Assembly (NCBI GenBank): GCA_003265435.1
Contig: NOXC01000001.1
Coordinates: 1-64,000 of the forward strand
Origin: Cellvibrionaceae bacterium AOL6
GTDB lineage: Bacteria > Pseudomonadota > Gammaproteobacteria > Pseudomonadales > Cellvibrionaceae
Reading direction: 5' to 3'
DNA length: 64,000 bases
Shown here piece by piece: positions 43,719-53,176 of the stretch. A program made the translations under genes and the position numbers. The stretch's first letter is position 1. Each line of letters opens with the position of its first letter. The notes beneath the pieces were generated by a model. That model made no database searches, had not been told where the DNA came from, and was given only the letters and a program-made list of their open reading frames with translations.

Positions 43719-44561
43719 TTACAGCTTCAAGATGGTCTTAAGGTTGGTGAAGGACGTCTTCACCGCATCCATGGAACTCATACCGTTGGGGTAGTCTTCC
43801 TGCTCCACCGTGTACCAAAGCGTGCCGCCATACTTGCGATTGGCCTTGTACAGTTTCTTCCAGTCGATGACGCCCTCACCAATTAACGGCAAGGCCCCTT
43901 CAGGTGCATCTTCAGGCAGCTTCGATTTGTAGTGCGTGCTCATGGTGCGGCCGGGGTAGCGTTTGACATACTCTGCCGGGCTGAAACCCGCCACAGTGAC
44001 CCAGCCCACATCGAGTTGCATGACGACATCGGGACCGGTGTTTTGTGCAATGTAATCCCAGTACGTCGCCTCACCATAGGCTGCAAATTCCTGATGGTGA
44101 TTGTGGTATCCCACTTTGATGCCGTGTGGCGCCAACAGTGCCGACACACGGTTCAGGTCCGCCACCAGGGCTTTTACGCCCTCCGGGTCCCAGGCGCGGC
44201 CATCCATCGGGATGATCAGGAAGGGCGTACCCAGTGTTTTGTGTAATGTGAGGGTCGCGTCGATTTGATCATCTTCAAACGCGGGAAAATGCACATGAGC
44301 CCCGGCAGACTTCAAACCCACTTTTTCCATAAACGCTTTGAGCGCGGCGGGGTCGTTCTCCATGCCACCGTAATTCCCGGCAAACTCGACTCCGTCAAAG
44401 CCCATGTCGGCCAAGGATTTCAAGGTGCCCTTGAAGTCCTTTTCTACCGCATCTTTAACCGACCAAAGCTGCACGCTGAATTGAGGTGCTGGCCCTGCCT
44501 GAGCAATGAAGGCACTCATGCTTAGCAACACGCCTCCGAACAGCGCTGTCAGAATTTTCAT
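43719..44561 (-). CDS. Secreted sugar phosphate isomerase/epimerase-like TIM-barrel protein
   Basis: A 280-residue protein with a signal peptide ending FIAQA, so periplasmic. The barrel begins FSVQLWSVKDAVEKDFKGTL; other family strands are GFDGVEFAGNYGG, KVGYHNHHQEFA, DVVMQLDVGWVTVAG and LWYTVEQEDYP, which hold the likely metal ligands Glu, His, Asp and Glu. Such periplasmic or cytoplasmic members often accompany GMC or Gfo/Idh oxidoreductases in keto-sugar pathways. It is one base downstream of the GMC gene's stop and shares its operon. Confidence 0.87.
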   Translation of the reverse strand: MKILTALFGGVLLSMSAFIAQAGPAPQFSVQLWSVKDAVEKDFKGTLKSLADMGFDGVEFAGNYGGMENDPAALKAFMEKVGLKSAGAHVHFPAFEDDQIDATLTLHKTLGTPFLIIPMDGRAWDPEGVKALVADLNRVSALLAPHGIKVGYHNHHQEFAAYGEATYWDYIAQNTGPDVVMQLDVGWVTVAGFSPAEYVKRYPGRTMSTHYKSKLPEDAPEGALPLIGEGVIDWKKLYKANRKYGGTLWYTVEQEDYPNGMSSMDAVKTSFTNLKTILKL

Positions 44562-44562
44562 A

Positions 44563-46290
44563 TCAAATCTCCTTGTTTTTTAAAGCCGCCGCCGCGTAGT
44601 GCGCTGCACGTGCAGTGAGGGCCATATAGGTCAGTGAAGGGTTTTGCCATGCGCTGGAGCTCATGCACGCGCCATCGGTGACAAAAAGGTTAGGAATATC
44701 GTGCGCTTGGTTGTGGGCATTGAGTACCGACGTGTTCGGGTCACGGCCCATACGCGCGGTACCCATTTCGTGAATAGCCAGCCCGGGTGGCCGATTATCA
44801 ATCACCCGATCGATATCACGCGCGCCCATCACTTCGAGCATTTCCGCAGCATGATCGGCGATCGTTTCCATCATTTGCAGATCGTTTTCGCCAAATTCAC
44901 AATCAATCACAAGTTCGGGTACACCCCATTTATCTTTGCGCTTCGGGTCCAGTCGAACATGGTTTTCATAACGGGGCAACATCTCTCCCGAACCAATAAG
45001 CGCGACTTCCCAGTGCCCCGGCTGCTGCATCTGCTTTTTGAAGTCTGCACCGAAATCCTGGCTGTCCACACCGCGCTGCCAGTTCGCGCGCTGGGCACCA
45101 CCAAATAGGAAGAAACCGCGATCGAAGGCCTCGGTTTTTTTATTCACATTGACGTAGCGCGGAATCATGATGCCGGTGGGGCGACGCCCGCGATGGTAGT
45201 CTTCCTCGAAGCCATCGATCTTGCCATAGGCACGGGCATTGTAGATGTGATCCATCAGATAATGCCCCAGCGCGCCAGACGAATTCGCCAGCCCATTAGG
45301 AAAGGCTTCACTCGTCGAGTTCAGCATAATTTGTGTCGTGCCAAGCGTAGACGCACAGAGGAAGACCATACGCGCGCGGTATTCGCGAGCCTCCAGCGTT
45401 TCCGCATCAACCACTTGCACGCCCGTCACGCGGTTCTTTTTGGCATCGTAGAGGACATGGTGAACAACGCTGTTGCAGGCAATTTTCAGACGATTTGTTT
45501 TCAGTGCTGCAGGCAGGGTGGAACTGAGCGTCGAAAAATACGCGCCGAACGAACAGCCTCGCTGACATTCATTCCGCGCCATGCACTTGTAGCGCTGCTG
45601 GTCCAAAAAGAACTGGGTCGGCTCACTTAAATGCGCGGCTCGTCCCATCGTCATGATGCGGTCTTTGTAGTGTGCCTCAAGGCGTTTTTTTGCGTCTTTT
45701 TCCACCGCTGTCATTTCGAAAGGGGGCAGAAATTCGCTGTCCGGCAAAATGTCGAGCTGCTCCGCTTGACCGGACACGCCAATGAATTTTTCGACCTCAC
45801 TGTACCAAGGCGCCACGTCACCATAGCGTATCGGCCAGTCGACGCCGTGACCATCCTGGGCATTGGCTTCAAAATCCAAAGGCCCCCAGCGATAGCTTTG
45901 GCGGTGCCAGAGCAACGAGCGACCGCCCAGATGGTAGCCGCGAATCCAGTCAAAGCGCTTGCCTTCGGCAACTTGATAAGGGTGCGCTTTGTCATTGACG
46001 AAAAAGTGGCGCGTCGCGTCGTTAAACGCATAACACTTGCTCTGTACGGGGTACTCTTCCTCCACTTGCTGAAAGGGCACATCCCCACGGTGCGTAAGTT
46101 CCCACGGGGCTTTGCCTTCACCCACATAGTCGCGACCGTGCTGTACAGGGCGCCCACGCTCGACGAGCAGCACCTTCAGACCTTGCTCGGTCAATGATTT
46201 TGCAGCCCAGCCCCCGGAAATACCGGAGCCCACCACAATTGCGTCAAACTCTTCCCGAGAGCCGGAAATCAAAAAGGGATCAATCTGCAT
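44563..46290 (-). CDS. GMC family FAD-dependent oxidoreductase
   Basis: The ATG at 46290 is chosen because AGGAGG lies just upstream and the protein starts next to its Rossmann fold, giving 575 residues. FAD binding: DAIVVGSGISGGWAA and LLVERG. The active-site histidine is in AIHEMGTARMG and the partner Asn in SAWQNPSLTYMAL. A Cys-rich stretch CMARNECQRGCSFGAYF is typical of the large subunits of membrane or periplasmic sugar dehydrogenases. With the subunit-3-like gene just upstream, it likely oxidises a sugar hydroxyl, perhaps at C3. No cytochrome c gene is adjacent. Confidence 0.92.
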   Translation of the reverse strand: MQIDPFLISGSREEFDAIVVGSGISGGWAAKSLTEQGLKVLLVERGRPVQHGRDYVGEGKAPWELTHRGDVPFQQVEEEYPVQSKCYAFNDATRHFFVNDKAHPYQVAEGKRFDWIRGYHLGGRSLLWHRQSYRWGPLDFEANAQDGHGVDWPIRYGDVAPWYSEVEKFIGVSGQAEQLDILPDSEFLPPFEMTAVEKDAKKRLEAHYKDRIMTMGRAAHLSEPTQFFLDQQRYKCMARNECQRGCSFGAYFSTLSSTLPAALKTNRLKIACNSVVHHVLYDAKKNRVTGVQVVDAETLEAREYRARMVFLCASTLGTTQIMLNSTSEAFPNGLANSSGALGHYLMDHIYNARAYGKIDGFEEDYHRGRRPTGIMIPRYVNVNKKTEAFDRGFFLFGGAQRANWQRGVDSQDFGADFKKQMQQPGHWEVALIGSGEMLPRYENHVRLDPKRKDKWGVPELVIDCEFGENDLQMMETIADHAAEMLEVMGARDIDRVIDNRPPGLAIHEMGTARMGRDPNTSVLNAHNQAHDIPNLFVTDGACMSSSAWQNPSLTYMALTARAAHYAAAALKNKEI

Positions 46291-46300
46291 TTTCGCCTCC

Positions 46301-46879
46301 TCAGGTCGCCCAACATTTCTGGATTTGCGCGAGCTTAAAATCACCGTCAAAGCCGCCGGGCACGCGCAAATACGCCAATTCCTGGGAAGCGCCAATCTCC
46401 GAGCTGTAGTAGCCCATCATCGTCATGGCTTTCAACTTCTGGAAAAAACCCTGCCCTTTTGTGCCAAAGGGTTGTGCGGCCTCAGCACAGGACCGTAGGC
46501 AGTGATCCAAGGCCTCATCGTCTAGCTGCTGAAAGGGCTTGCCCAGTACGGTCTCGCACTGCGCTGGGAATGACAGCAGGTTGACCTGAAAGAGCGTGGC
46601 CTCATCGGGGGAAACGCAGTGTGCGAGCTGATCATCGATATAGCCGTGGGTATCGGTACCCAGGGCACCTGGGGTATCCGTGGCGGGGATAATGCGATCG
46701 GACAATCTCGCGAGCAGCGCCATTTCCGTCTGATTTAAGCGCTGACCCGATTTGAGCGTCGCGCCGTTTGAGCGTGGATATCGGCTGAGTCCCGTCGCGA
46801 GTGTTTCCTGCGACAGCAATCCGCCACACACCGTCGCGAGCCCCAGCAGGAACCGACGGCGATCCGCATCGTGATTCAT
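46301..46879 (-). CDS. Gluconate 2-dehydrogenase subunit 3-like protein
   Basis: A 192-residue protein with a Tat-like signal: RRRFLLGLATVCGG at residues 7-20. The mature part has LNQTEMALLARLSDRIIPATDTPGA, the family hallmark. Subunit 3 proteins pair with GMC catalytic subunits and lead them through the Tat pathway by hitch-hiking, since the GMC protein here lacks its own signal. The gene ends 10 bases before the GMC start. In Caulobacter, similar genes form a lactose-oxidising enzyme. Confidence 0.9.
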   Translation of the reverse strand: MNHDADRRRFLLGLATVCGGLLSQETLATGLSRYPRSNGATLKSGQRLNQTEMALLARLSDRIIPATDTPGALGTDTHGYIDDQLAHCVSPDEATLFQVNLLSFPAQCETVLGKPFQQLDDEALDHCLRSCAEAAQPFGTKGQGFFQKLKAMTMMGYYSSEIGASQELAYLRVPGGFDGDFKLAQIQKCWAT

Positions 46880-47064
46880 CGTTCACCTCATCATTATTGT
46901 TTTTATCTAATTTCAGGCTCAGAGCCCGATCTTCACCCTGTATGGGGTGCAAGGCCCTTCCCGGACCTAATACGGCTTTAAGGCCGAGGATTAAGCATAC
47001 TGCAAAAACGTCTTTAGGCGCGTATGAACTCGCGCCCATAGTGTGACTTTGAACCTCGTACCTC

Positions 47065-49467
47065 TCAGACAGACAGCTTCAGGCTGGGTTTCGCCGACTC
47101 TCCCGTCTTCACCTCGGCGCCACAGATCAAGAGGCGAGCCGATTCGATGCCCTTTTCCATCACATGGCGTTTGAACAGGTCGGCACGGCTGTCGGCAAGG
47201 GCTTCAAGCTGCTGGCGCTGCTCCGAACTCAAAGTGCTACCCACAGGCAGGTTCAAATCCGCAGGCGTCGCGATTGGGCAGAGCTGAATTTGCAGGTCTT
47301 TTTTGTCCTGCATCAAGACGACAAACTGATCAATGAAGGCCATTTGTTCTGGTCCCGGTTCTACTTGAGTCGGCGCATAAATCAGCGGCTCAAAGCGCAC
47401 CTTCAACGCGTAGGAACCCGCCGACATCGCCACGCTCAGTACCTGCCCGTAGGGCACGAAGGTATTGATCAGGTAGTTCTTGGCCTGTGACATGACCGCC
47501 TTCTGCACCACCAACCCGACGATATACTGCACGCCAAAGTTGGGATCGTTCACATTGCCGTCGATGGGAATTTTCAGTTTGATGTTCCCATCGCCATCCT
47601 TGAGCATGTTCAACGCCACATTCAATGGAATGGCGGTTTGTCCGATGACATCGAGATCCTCACCCTCCTCCGGGCCGCCAGAGGTGAAGTTTGCGCCTCT
47701 TAGAAGCACCTTCGCCTGGCCATCGAGTTCATCATCCACAATCTTCGCCGTGAAATCGTTATCGAGCTGGCCGGCTTTTACCTCGAAGCCCAAGGCATCC
47801 GAGATGTACGGGCTGAGCTCATTTAGGGCGAGTTCGCGTGTCTTCGCGTCGAGACTGAGGTTCATCTTGTCAGAGAAGGGCTGTACGCGGCCCTCCATCT
47901 CATGACTCAGATAATCATCGTCTTTGAGGGTCAGGCGAAACTGTGTCTCATTGGACGGCTGACGGTTGTCGACGGGCATCAGCTCGAGTACCTCAATGTG
48001 AATCTGTTTGCTGAATACCGGGGAGAGCCCCTCGTCGCGAAAACGGATGGTCGCCGGGGCCGCAAATGCGATTCGACCAATCTCGAAGGTAAACGCTTCG
48101 CCCTCGGCGGGGGCGTCTTCTGTTGCGAGCTCGGTATCGCCTTCCTCTGTCGCTTCGGGCGTGGGCTCAGATTCATCCTGTTCGGCTTCCTCCTCGGCAC
48201 CGGGCAGCACCAGTGTTTTCAGCTCCCCGGCCTCACTCATTAAAGCCTCCACCTCAATACGGCCTATTGCCACGTCACCCACGCTGAGATGAGTGCCCGC
48301 CATGGCGATGTCTTCGACTGAAAAATCCGCCATCGTGAGCAGTGGCGGCACGGCTTCTTCCGCGGCGTCAGACGCCGTCAAACCACGCAACGTCATGGCT
48401 TCGACCGCCAAGGTCAGATCTTCGCCCACCATCGCCATTTCGCCCTCGCGAATCTCCAGCCCCGCGAGTTGCATCAATCGGCCTTGGTCCTCTACTAAAT
48501 CCAAGGTGGTGTCTTCCTGTTGATAGCGAAAGCGCGCGCGCAAATCCGGTCCGCCCTCCTCGGGCAGTGACAACACAACATCCGAGAGCGACAACGTGCT
48601 CGCGCGCAGCGCTGCAAGATACTCCGCATCCGCATAGCGCAAGCGTTCTGTTTCCACATCCAGCGACGCCACGTCGAGGTGTACGTGCTCACCCTCAATG
48701 CGTAATTTAAATTCCGTCTCCACGCCGATGAGCGCGCTCAATTGCTCTATGGATTCGGGCAGCAAGTACTGGTAATGCTCAGGATCAAAGCGGGCGACGG
48801 ACACGCGCCCATCCATGGTCGCCACTTGGCCCTCGTAAGCCACCTCCGCGTCAAACGCGATGGGAGCACCATTCAATTCGGCTTCCAGTTGAATGCGAGA
48901 ATCCAGCACTTCGTTCTCGTACAGCGTGCGCGCGACGTCGAGCCGTTGCACGTGCAACAGGTGCGCTTGATCCTCATGGGTGACGTAAAAGCGCATGTCC
49001 TCGAAAATCAGTTCGGGCACGGCGACTTTCAACGCAAAACGCGACGAAGCACTCTGCTCCTCGGGCATGGGTTCAGGCTCTTCCGCCGGAGGCCGGTCAT
49101 GCAGGTCAAAGCCAGCGATATGCAATTCGCCATCGCGAACACGGGCCTGTAATTCCAGCCCGCGCAGCGTCACGCTCGCAATATGGGCTTCTTTGAGCAC
49201 CAGGCGAAATAAGCTGTAACGCAGCTCTAAAGCGTCGAGGGCAAAACTGCGCTGATCATCGCGTTGCCAGACGAGGTCATTTACCGTCAAGCGAGACCGG
49301 AAGAGATTTAAACGCACTGTGCTCGATTGATCGAGCTGGATATGCTCGTTCTCAAGAAGATCACCCACCAACATACGCGTGATCGTGGGTGACATCAGCC
49401 AGACAGCCGTCCATAACAACAAGACAAACGCCACCACACCCAGCGCGATTCGCTTCAACCACTTCAT
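47065..49467 (-). CDS. DUF748 / AsmA-like envelope protein
   Basis: An 800-residue protein with one N-terminal membrane helix (about 7-26) and a large periplasmic region of repeated beta strands, as in AsmA/DUF748 proteins. Around residues 415-450 there is an acidic low-complexity insert (EEEAEQDESEPTPEATEEGD). The DUF748 core at about 480-700 contains LNELSPYISDALGFEVKAGQ and LNVALNMLKDGDGNIKLKIP. AsmA-like proteins form long hydrophobic channels for phospholipid transport between membranes; this one is likely related, but its role is untested. It is transcribed with, or just after, the ABC exporter genes. Confidence 0.85.
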   Translation of the reverse strand: MKWLKRIALGVVAFVLLLWTAVWLMSPTITRMLVGDLLENEHIQLDQSSTVRLNLFRSRLTVNDLVWQRDDQRSFALDALELRYSLFRLVLKEAHIASVTLRGLELQARVRDGELHIAGFDLHDRPPAEEPEPMPEEQSASSRFALKVAVPELIFEDMRFYVTHEDQAHLLHVQRLDVARTLYENEVLDSRIQLEAELNGAPIAFDAEVAYEGQVATMDGRVSVARFDPEHYQYLLPESIEQLSALIGVETEFKLRIEGEHVHLDVASLDVETERLRYADAEYLAALRASTLSLSDVVLSLPEEGGPDLRARFRYQQEDTTLDLVEDQGRLMQLAGLEIREGEMAMVGEDLTLAVEAMTLRGLTASDAAEEAVPPLLTMADFSVEDIAMAGTHLSVGDVAIGRIEVEALMSEAGELKTLVLPGAEEEAEQDESEPTPEATEEGDTELATEDAPAEGEAFTFEIGRIAFAAPATIRFRDEGLSPVFSKQIHIEVLELMPVDNRQPSNETQFRLTLKDDDYLSHEMEGRVQPFSDKMNLSLDAKTRELALNELSPYISDALGFEVKAGQLDNDFTAKIVDDELDGQAKVLLRGANFTSGGPEEGEDLDVIGQTAIPLNVALNMLKDGDGNIKLKIPIDGNVNDPNFGVQYIVGLVVQKAVMSQAKNYLINTFVPYGQVLSVAMSAGSYALKVRFEPLIYAPTQVEPGPEQMAFIDQFVVLMQDKKDLQIQLCPIATPADLNLPVGSTLSSEQRQQLEALADSRADLFKRHVMEKGIESARLLICGAEVKTGESAKPSLKLSV

Positions 49468-49504
49468 TAATCCACTTCCCTTTCCAATAATTCAGATGAC
49501 GACG

Positions 49505-50677
49505 TCAACTATTGAGAATGTCTTCTTTACGATACAACAGCACGGTAATCAGATAACAACAGAGCGCGCAAAACAAGGTACCTGCGACGCTCGCCACGAC
49601 GGCGGCCAGCGCTTGAGCCTCTCCGGTCAACACTTTTTCAATCGACAGGTATTGACTCATTACCGGCACCGCCATCAACACCGTGCTGGTTTTCACGTTG
49701 GCAAACTGGATGATAAAAAACGGAGCCATAGGCAACATCATTGCCATACCCAGGTGCGTCTGTGCTTCCTTCGTGTTTTTGGCGTAAGTGGCAATCAACA
49801 TCATTGCCGACGTGAAAAACACCACTAATGGCAAGGACACCAGAAATACGAGAAAAAAGCGCCAAGGGTCTGGCTGAATCAATGCGCTTAATTCCTTTAC
49901 GGGCAGACACTGAAACAGGATGAAGGCACTTAAGATTGATAAAAAGCCACTCAACCCGACAAACAACATCACGGCACAGAACTTCGCTGCAACCAAGACT
50001 TGGCGTGACACACTGAGGCTGAGCAAGGGTTCCAGTGAGTGTCGCTCTCGCTCACCTGCGGTGGTGTCCACCGCGAGATAAAAGCCCCCCATGGTCAACG
50101 ACAGAATGACGATGAAGGGCAGCATGCGTGCGAGCATCTTTTCCGCATCGTTGCCGGTCGCCACGTTTTCCTCGATCAAATGGAACGGTTTTAAAAACGC
50201 CGTATCCATCCCTCTAATCTGCATTCTCTGCGCCGTCAATTGCTGACCGTAACGTGAGAGGATGGAATGTACTTTTCGGTAGAGCTTGGTCGATTCGTCA
50301 TCGGCACCGTTGTAATGCAGCAACATTGTGGCGGTCTGGCCCTGTCTTAAACGCGTTTCGTAATCTTCCGCTAACGACAAGACCATCGAAAAATGCCCCT
50401 CTTCCAAACCCGATTTGAGGTCCTCGTCTACCGGCGCCACCCGAATGTTTTCTTCGCGCAAATACTGAACCAGGTTTGGTGCCCGCTCGGGCGCTTCCAT
50501 GTGAATGGTCTGGCTTTGCTCAAAATTGATACTGTGTTTTTTTACGCCCAAGGCAATCGGGCCGATAATTAGCGCGGGCAGAAGCAACGGGCCGTAGAGT
50601 AGCGCGAAAAACAGTGAGCGCCGATCGCGGATATTATCCAGCACCTCTTTGCGAAAAATCGCGATAAATTGCTTCAC
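49505..50677 (-). CDS. ABC-2 type exporter permease, NatB-like
   Basis: A 390-residue permease: one N-terminal helix (about 23-43), a large extracytoplasmic domain (about 45-170), then five C-terminal helices, the NatB layout. TAGERERHSLEPLLSLSVSR is the amphipathic coupling motif of ABC-2 permeases. The start overlaps the ATPase gene by four bases. NatAB of Bacillus exports sodium; related pairs in proteobacteria have other or unknown substrates. Confidence 0.9.
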   Translation of the reverse strand: MKQFIAIFRKEVLDNIRDRRSLFFALLYGPLLLPALIIGPIALGVKKHSINFEQSQTIHMEAPERAPNLVQYLREENIRVAPVDEDLKSGLEEGHFSMVLSLAEDYETRLRQGQTATMLLHYNGADDESTKLYRKVHSILSRYGQQLTAQRMQIRGMDTAFLKPFHLIEENVATGNDAEKMLARMLPFIVILSLTMGGFYLAVDTTAGERERHSLEPLLSLSVSRQVLVAAKFCAVMLFVGLSGFLSILSAFILFQCLPVKELSALIQPDPWRFFLVFLVSLPLVVFFTSAMMLIATYAKNTKEAQTHLGMAMMLPMAPFFIIQFANVKTSTVLMAVPVMSQYLSIEKVLTGEAQALAAVVASVAGTLFCALCCYLITVLLYRKEDILNS

Positions 50678-51444
50678 CCCTGCGCCTCCAGCGATTGTCC
50701 AATGGCCACAACAAAGGCATCCTCGAAATCCTCTTGGCCGGTTTGCGCCTGGATGTCAGCGATGCTGCCACTGATCGCGATGCGCCCGTCATCAATAATG
50801 GCAACATGATCGCACAATGCCGTGACTTCTTGCATGACATGACTGGACAGCAAAATGCAATGCCCCTGATCCCGAAGGCGTCGCAAAATGACCCGTAAAT
50901 TACGGGTTGCCATGACATCCAGGCCATTGGTCGGTTCGTCCAAAATAACGGTGCGCGGCCGATGCACCAACGCACGAGCCAAAGCCACTTTGGTGCGCTG
51001 CCCTTGAGAGAAACCATCGGTGCGACGCAGTGCGAACGCTTCCATGTCGAGCAGAGTGACCAGCTCTTCCACCCGGACATCCACCTCGTCGTCAGGCAAG
51101 CCAGCGATGCGTGCGTAATACTGAATATTTTCAACCGCAGTCAGGCGCGGGTAGATGCCCGCGTTGTGAGGTAAAAAGCCAATTTGGCTGCGCGCTGCCA
51201 TCGCTTGGCTCACGACATCAAAGCCATCAATCGCCGCCCGCCCGGCATCGGGCCGTATCAACGTCGCAAGCATACGCAATGTCGTGGATTTTCCCGCACC
51301 GTTCGCCCCCAACAGCCCGGTGATGGCGCCATTCTCTGCGCGAAAACTTACATCACGAACGGCCTCCACTTTCTTTTGCCGGCGCCCGCGCTTCAGCGAC
51401 GCTTTAGTGCGAAATTGTTTGTACAAGCCTTGGGCTTCAATCAT
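50674..51444 (-). CDS. ABC exporter ATPase, NatA-like
   Basis: With the ATG at 51444 the protein has 256 residues and starts MIEAQGLYKQF. Walker A is GLLGANGAGKST, signature GFSQGQRTKVALARAL, Walker B TVILDEPTNGLDVM, and the switch His is in LLSSHVMQE. Signature motif LSGGQ is replaced by FSQGQ, as is common in NatA proteins. A basic patch KASLKRGRRQKK lies before the Walker A. It pairs with the NatB-like permease downstream, and the start lies one base from the secreted hydrolase's stop. Confidence 0.92.
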   Translation of the reverse strand: MIEAQGLYKQFRTKASLKRGRRQKKVEAVRDVSFRAENGAITGLLGANGAGKSTTLRMLATLIRPDAGRAAIDGFDVVSQAMAARSQIGFLPHNAGIYPRLTAVENIQYYARIAGLPDDEVDVRVEELVTLLDMEAFALRRTDGFSQGQRTKVALARALVHRPRTVILDEPTNGLDVMATRNLRVILRRLRDQGHCILLSSHVMQEVTALCDHVAIIDDGRIAISGSIADIQAQTGQEDFEDAFVVAIGQSLEAQG

Positions 51445-51445
51445 G

Positions 51446-52951
51446 TCAGGGCGCAGGTCCGTTAAAGTCGAGGAAGAAAGGTGCCGAGGAAAGGGACGAC
51501 ACACAGCCTGTATTCAATTGCGTGACATCGGCATCACTAATGGCTTGCGCGATGAGTGTCGGGATGCAGCCGATTGAAAACACACCATGCCCTTGCCCTG
51601 GGGCGGTCACGTGCGTCGCTTGTGTTAATGCCGCAGCCACTTGCTCGGCAAATGCCGGCGGCGTAATCGGGTCTTCACTGCCGGAGAGCAGTAACACCGG
51701 CCCATCAAAGCGCACCGGCGTTTTAAACGCCTCATCGACAACGCCTTCAGGCCACAGTTCACAGGTGGCGAGCAAGGAATCAAACAGAATCTCGCCGATA
51801 TACGTCTCGTCCTGTGCGCTCATATCCCTTTCGGCTTCATCGTAAAACGGCACATCCTCGCTGCAGACCACGCTATTGTGCATGCCAAAGCTCATGCCTT
51901 GTAAGGCTTCGGTCGTGTTTTGAATTTGCCGGGCTAAGGCCGAAAAATTGTCGTTGGCGTAGGCCTCGTGAAGCATCGCGGGTAACAGGGCCATCATTTC
52001 GTCCTGGTAGAGCGCAAAACGAATCAATATCGCGAGATGGCTGACGCCGAAGCGCATACTTTCCATGCGACCACTGGTGAAGCTCTCATAACTGACCGTC
52101 ACCGGGTTCGCGGCCAACTGATCAAGCAAGCTCACAATTCCCGCCTCAAGCTCAGGAAACGCCTCAGCACAAGCCGCGTTCTCAGCGCAGCGTAAGATCA
52201 TCGCATCGAGCGCGCGCTGACTGTCCATGGCGATAGTGGGTCCGAGATGCAGATCCGCGGGCACGACGCCATCCAGGATGGCAAGACGCACCGCGTCCGG
52301 GTAGCGTCGCATGTAATGTTGAACAACCCGCGTGCCATAACTCACGCCATAGAGGTTCCATGCATCCAGTTTGAGAGATTCACGCAGGGATTCGAGGTCG
52401 CGTATGGCCACACTGGTGGTGTATTGGCGGAGGTCAGCCCGCTCAGACAAATTGCTCAAACAGTTTCGAACAAGCATTTGGTACTGACGGCGATCGTAGT
52501 CCTCATCGAGAGACTCCGCGTCGAGCATATCGCATTGCAATGCGCCACTGCGGCCTGTTCCACGCTGATCAAGCAGAAGAATGTCGCGGTCCAGATGCAC
52601 TTTCCCGAGGATGTGGTCTGCGTACAGAAACGCTTCGGTCGACGCCTGCCCTGGTCCGCCCGCGATCATGATCAAGGGATCAGGTTGCGGCCGACTGGTC
52701 AGTGCAGGCAAGCGCACGACGAACAGGGACAAGGTGCGCCCCTGGCTGTCGTCGTAATTTTCAGGCACCTCCAGCGAGGCACATTCCACCTTACGAGTGA
52801 GTTTCCCCGCCATGGAATGATGCATGCACGGTTCGAACTGCAGCACCCCTGTATCGTCCGGTGAGGCGCTAGCCAAGCACGGCGCGATAGAACCGAACAA
52901 GAAGGCGGCCACCATGCACACACGCGTCAACTGATTAATAATATGTATCAC
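51446..52951 (-). CDS. Secreted alpha/beta hydrolase, TAP-like (proline iminopeptidase-type)
   Basis: An approximately 490-residue hydrolase of the tripeptidyl-aminopeptidase type. The signal peptide is MVAAFLFGSIAPCLASA, starting at an in-frame ATG at 52915; the GTG at 52951 touches its ribosome site AAAGGA and a TTG at 52930 is also possible, so the start is uncertain. The oxyanion strand PLIMIAGGPGQAS, nucleophile elbow LYGVSYGTRVVQH, the acid in LLLSGSEDPITPP and the His in APGQGHGVF are all present. The C-terminal TAP domain starts about 400. It likely removes N-terminal residues from peptides in the periplasm. It is the first gene of an operon with natA and natB. Confidence 0.88.
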   Translation of the reverse strand: MIHIINQLTRVCMVAAFLFGSIAPCLASASPDDTGVLQFEPCMHHSMAGKLTRKVECASLEVPENYDDSQGRTLSLFVVRLPALTSRPQPDPLIMIAGGPGQASTEAFLYADHILGKVHLDRDILLLDQRGTGRSGALQCDMLDAESLDEDYDRRQYQMLVRNCLSNLSERADLRQYTTSVAIRDLESLRESLKLDAWNLYGVSYGTRVVQHYMRRYPDAVRLAILDGVVPADLHLGPTIAMDSQRALDAMILRCAENAACAEAFPELEAGIVSLLDQLAANPVTVSYESFTSGRMESMRFGVSHLAILIRFALYQDEMMALLPAMLHEAYANDNFSALARQIQNTTEALQGMSFGMHNSVVCSEDVPFYDEAERDMSAQDETYIGEILFDSLLATCELWPEGVVDEAFKTPVRFDGPVLLLSGSEDPITPPAFAEQVAAALTQATHVTAPGQGHGVFSIGCIPTLIAQAISDADVTQLNTGCVSSLSSAPFFLDFNGPAP

Positions 52952-53176
52952 TCCTTTGCTACATCTGACTGAAGTCAGCCAAACTCAAGTATGAGACCAC
53001 AGCCTGTGGGCAAGTGCATTATATTCATTTTGACTGATTGAAAGGCAGTGCCTATCGAGTCTAAAGTTAGTAGATCGCTTTAAAAACCGTTAAACTAGGC
53101 GGACACAACGTTACGCTACTCAGGCCAGCCACACAATGGCACCCTGACAACCATCTCTACTATCAGGAAACCTATC

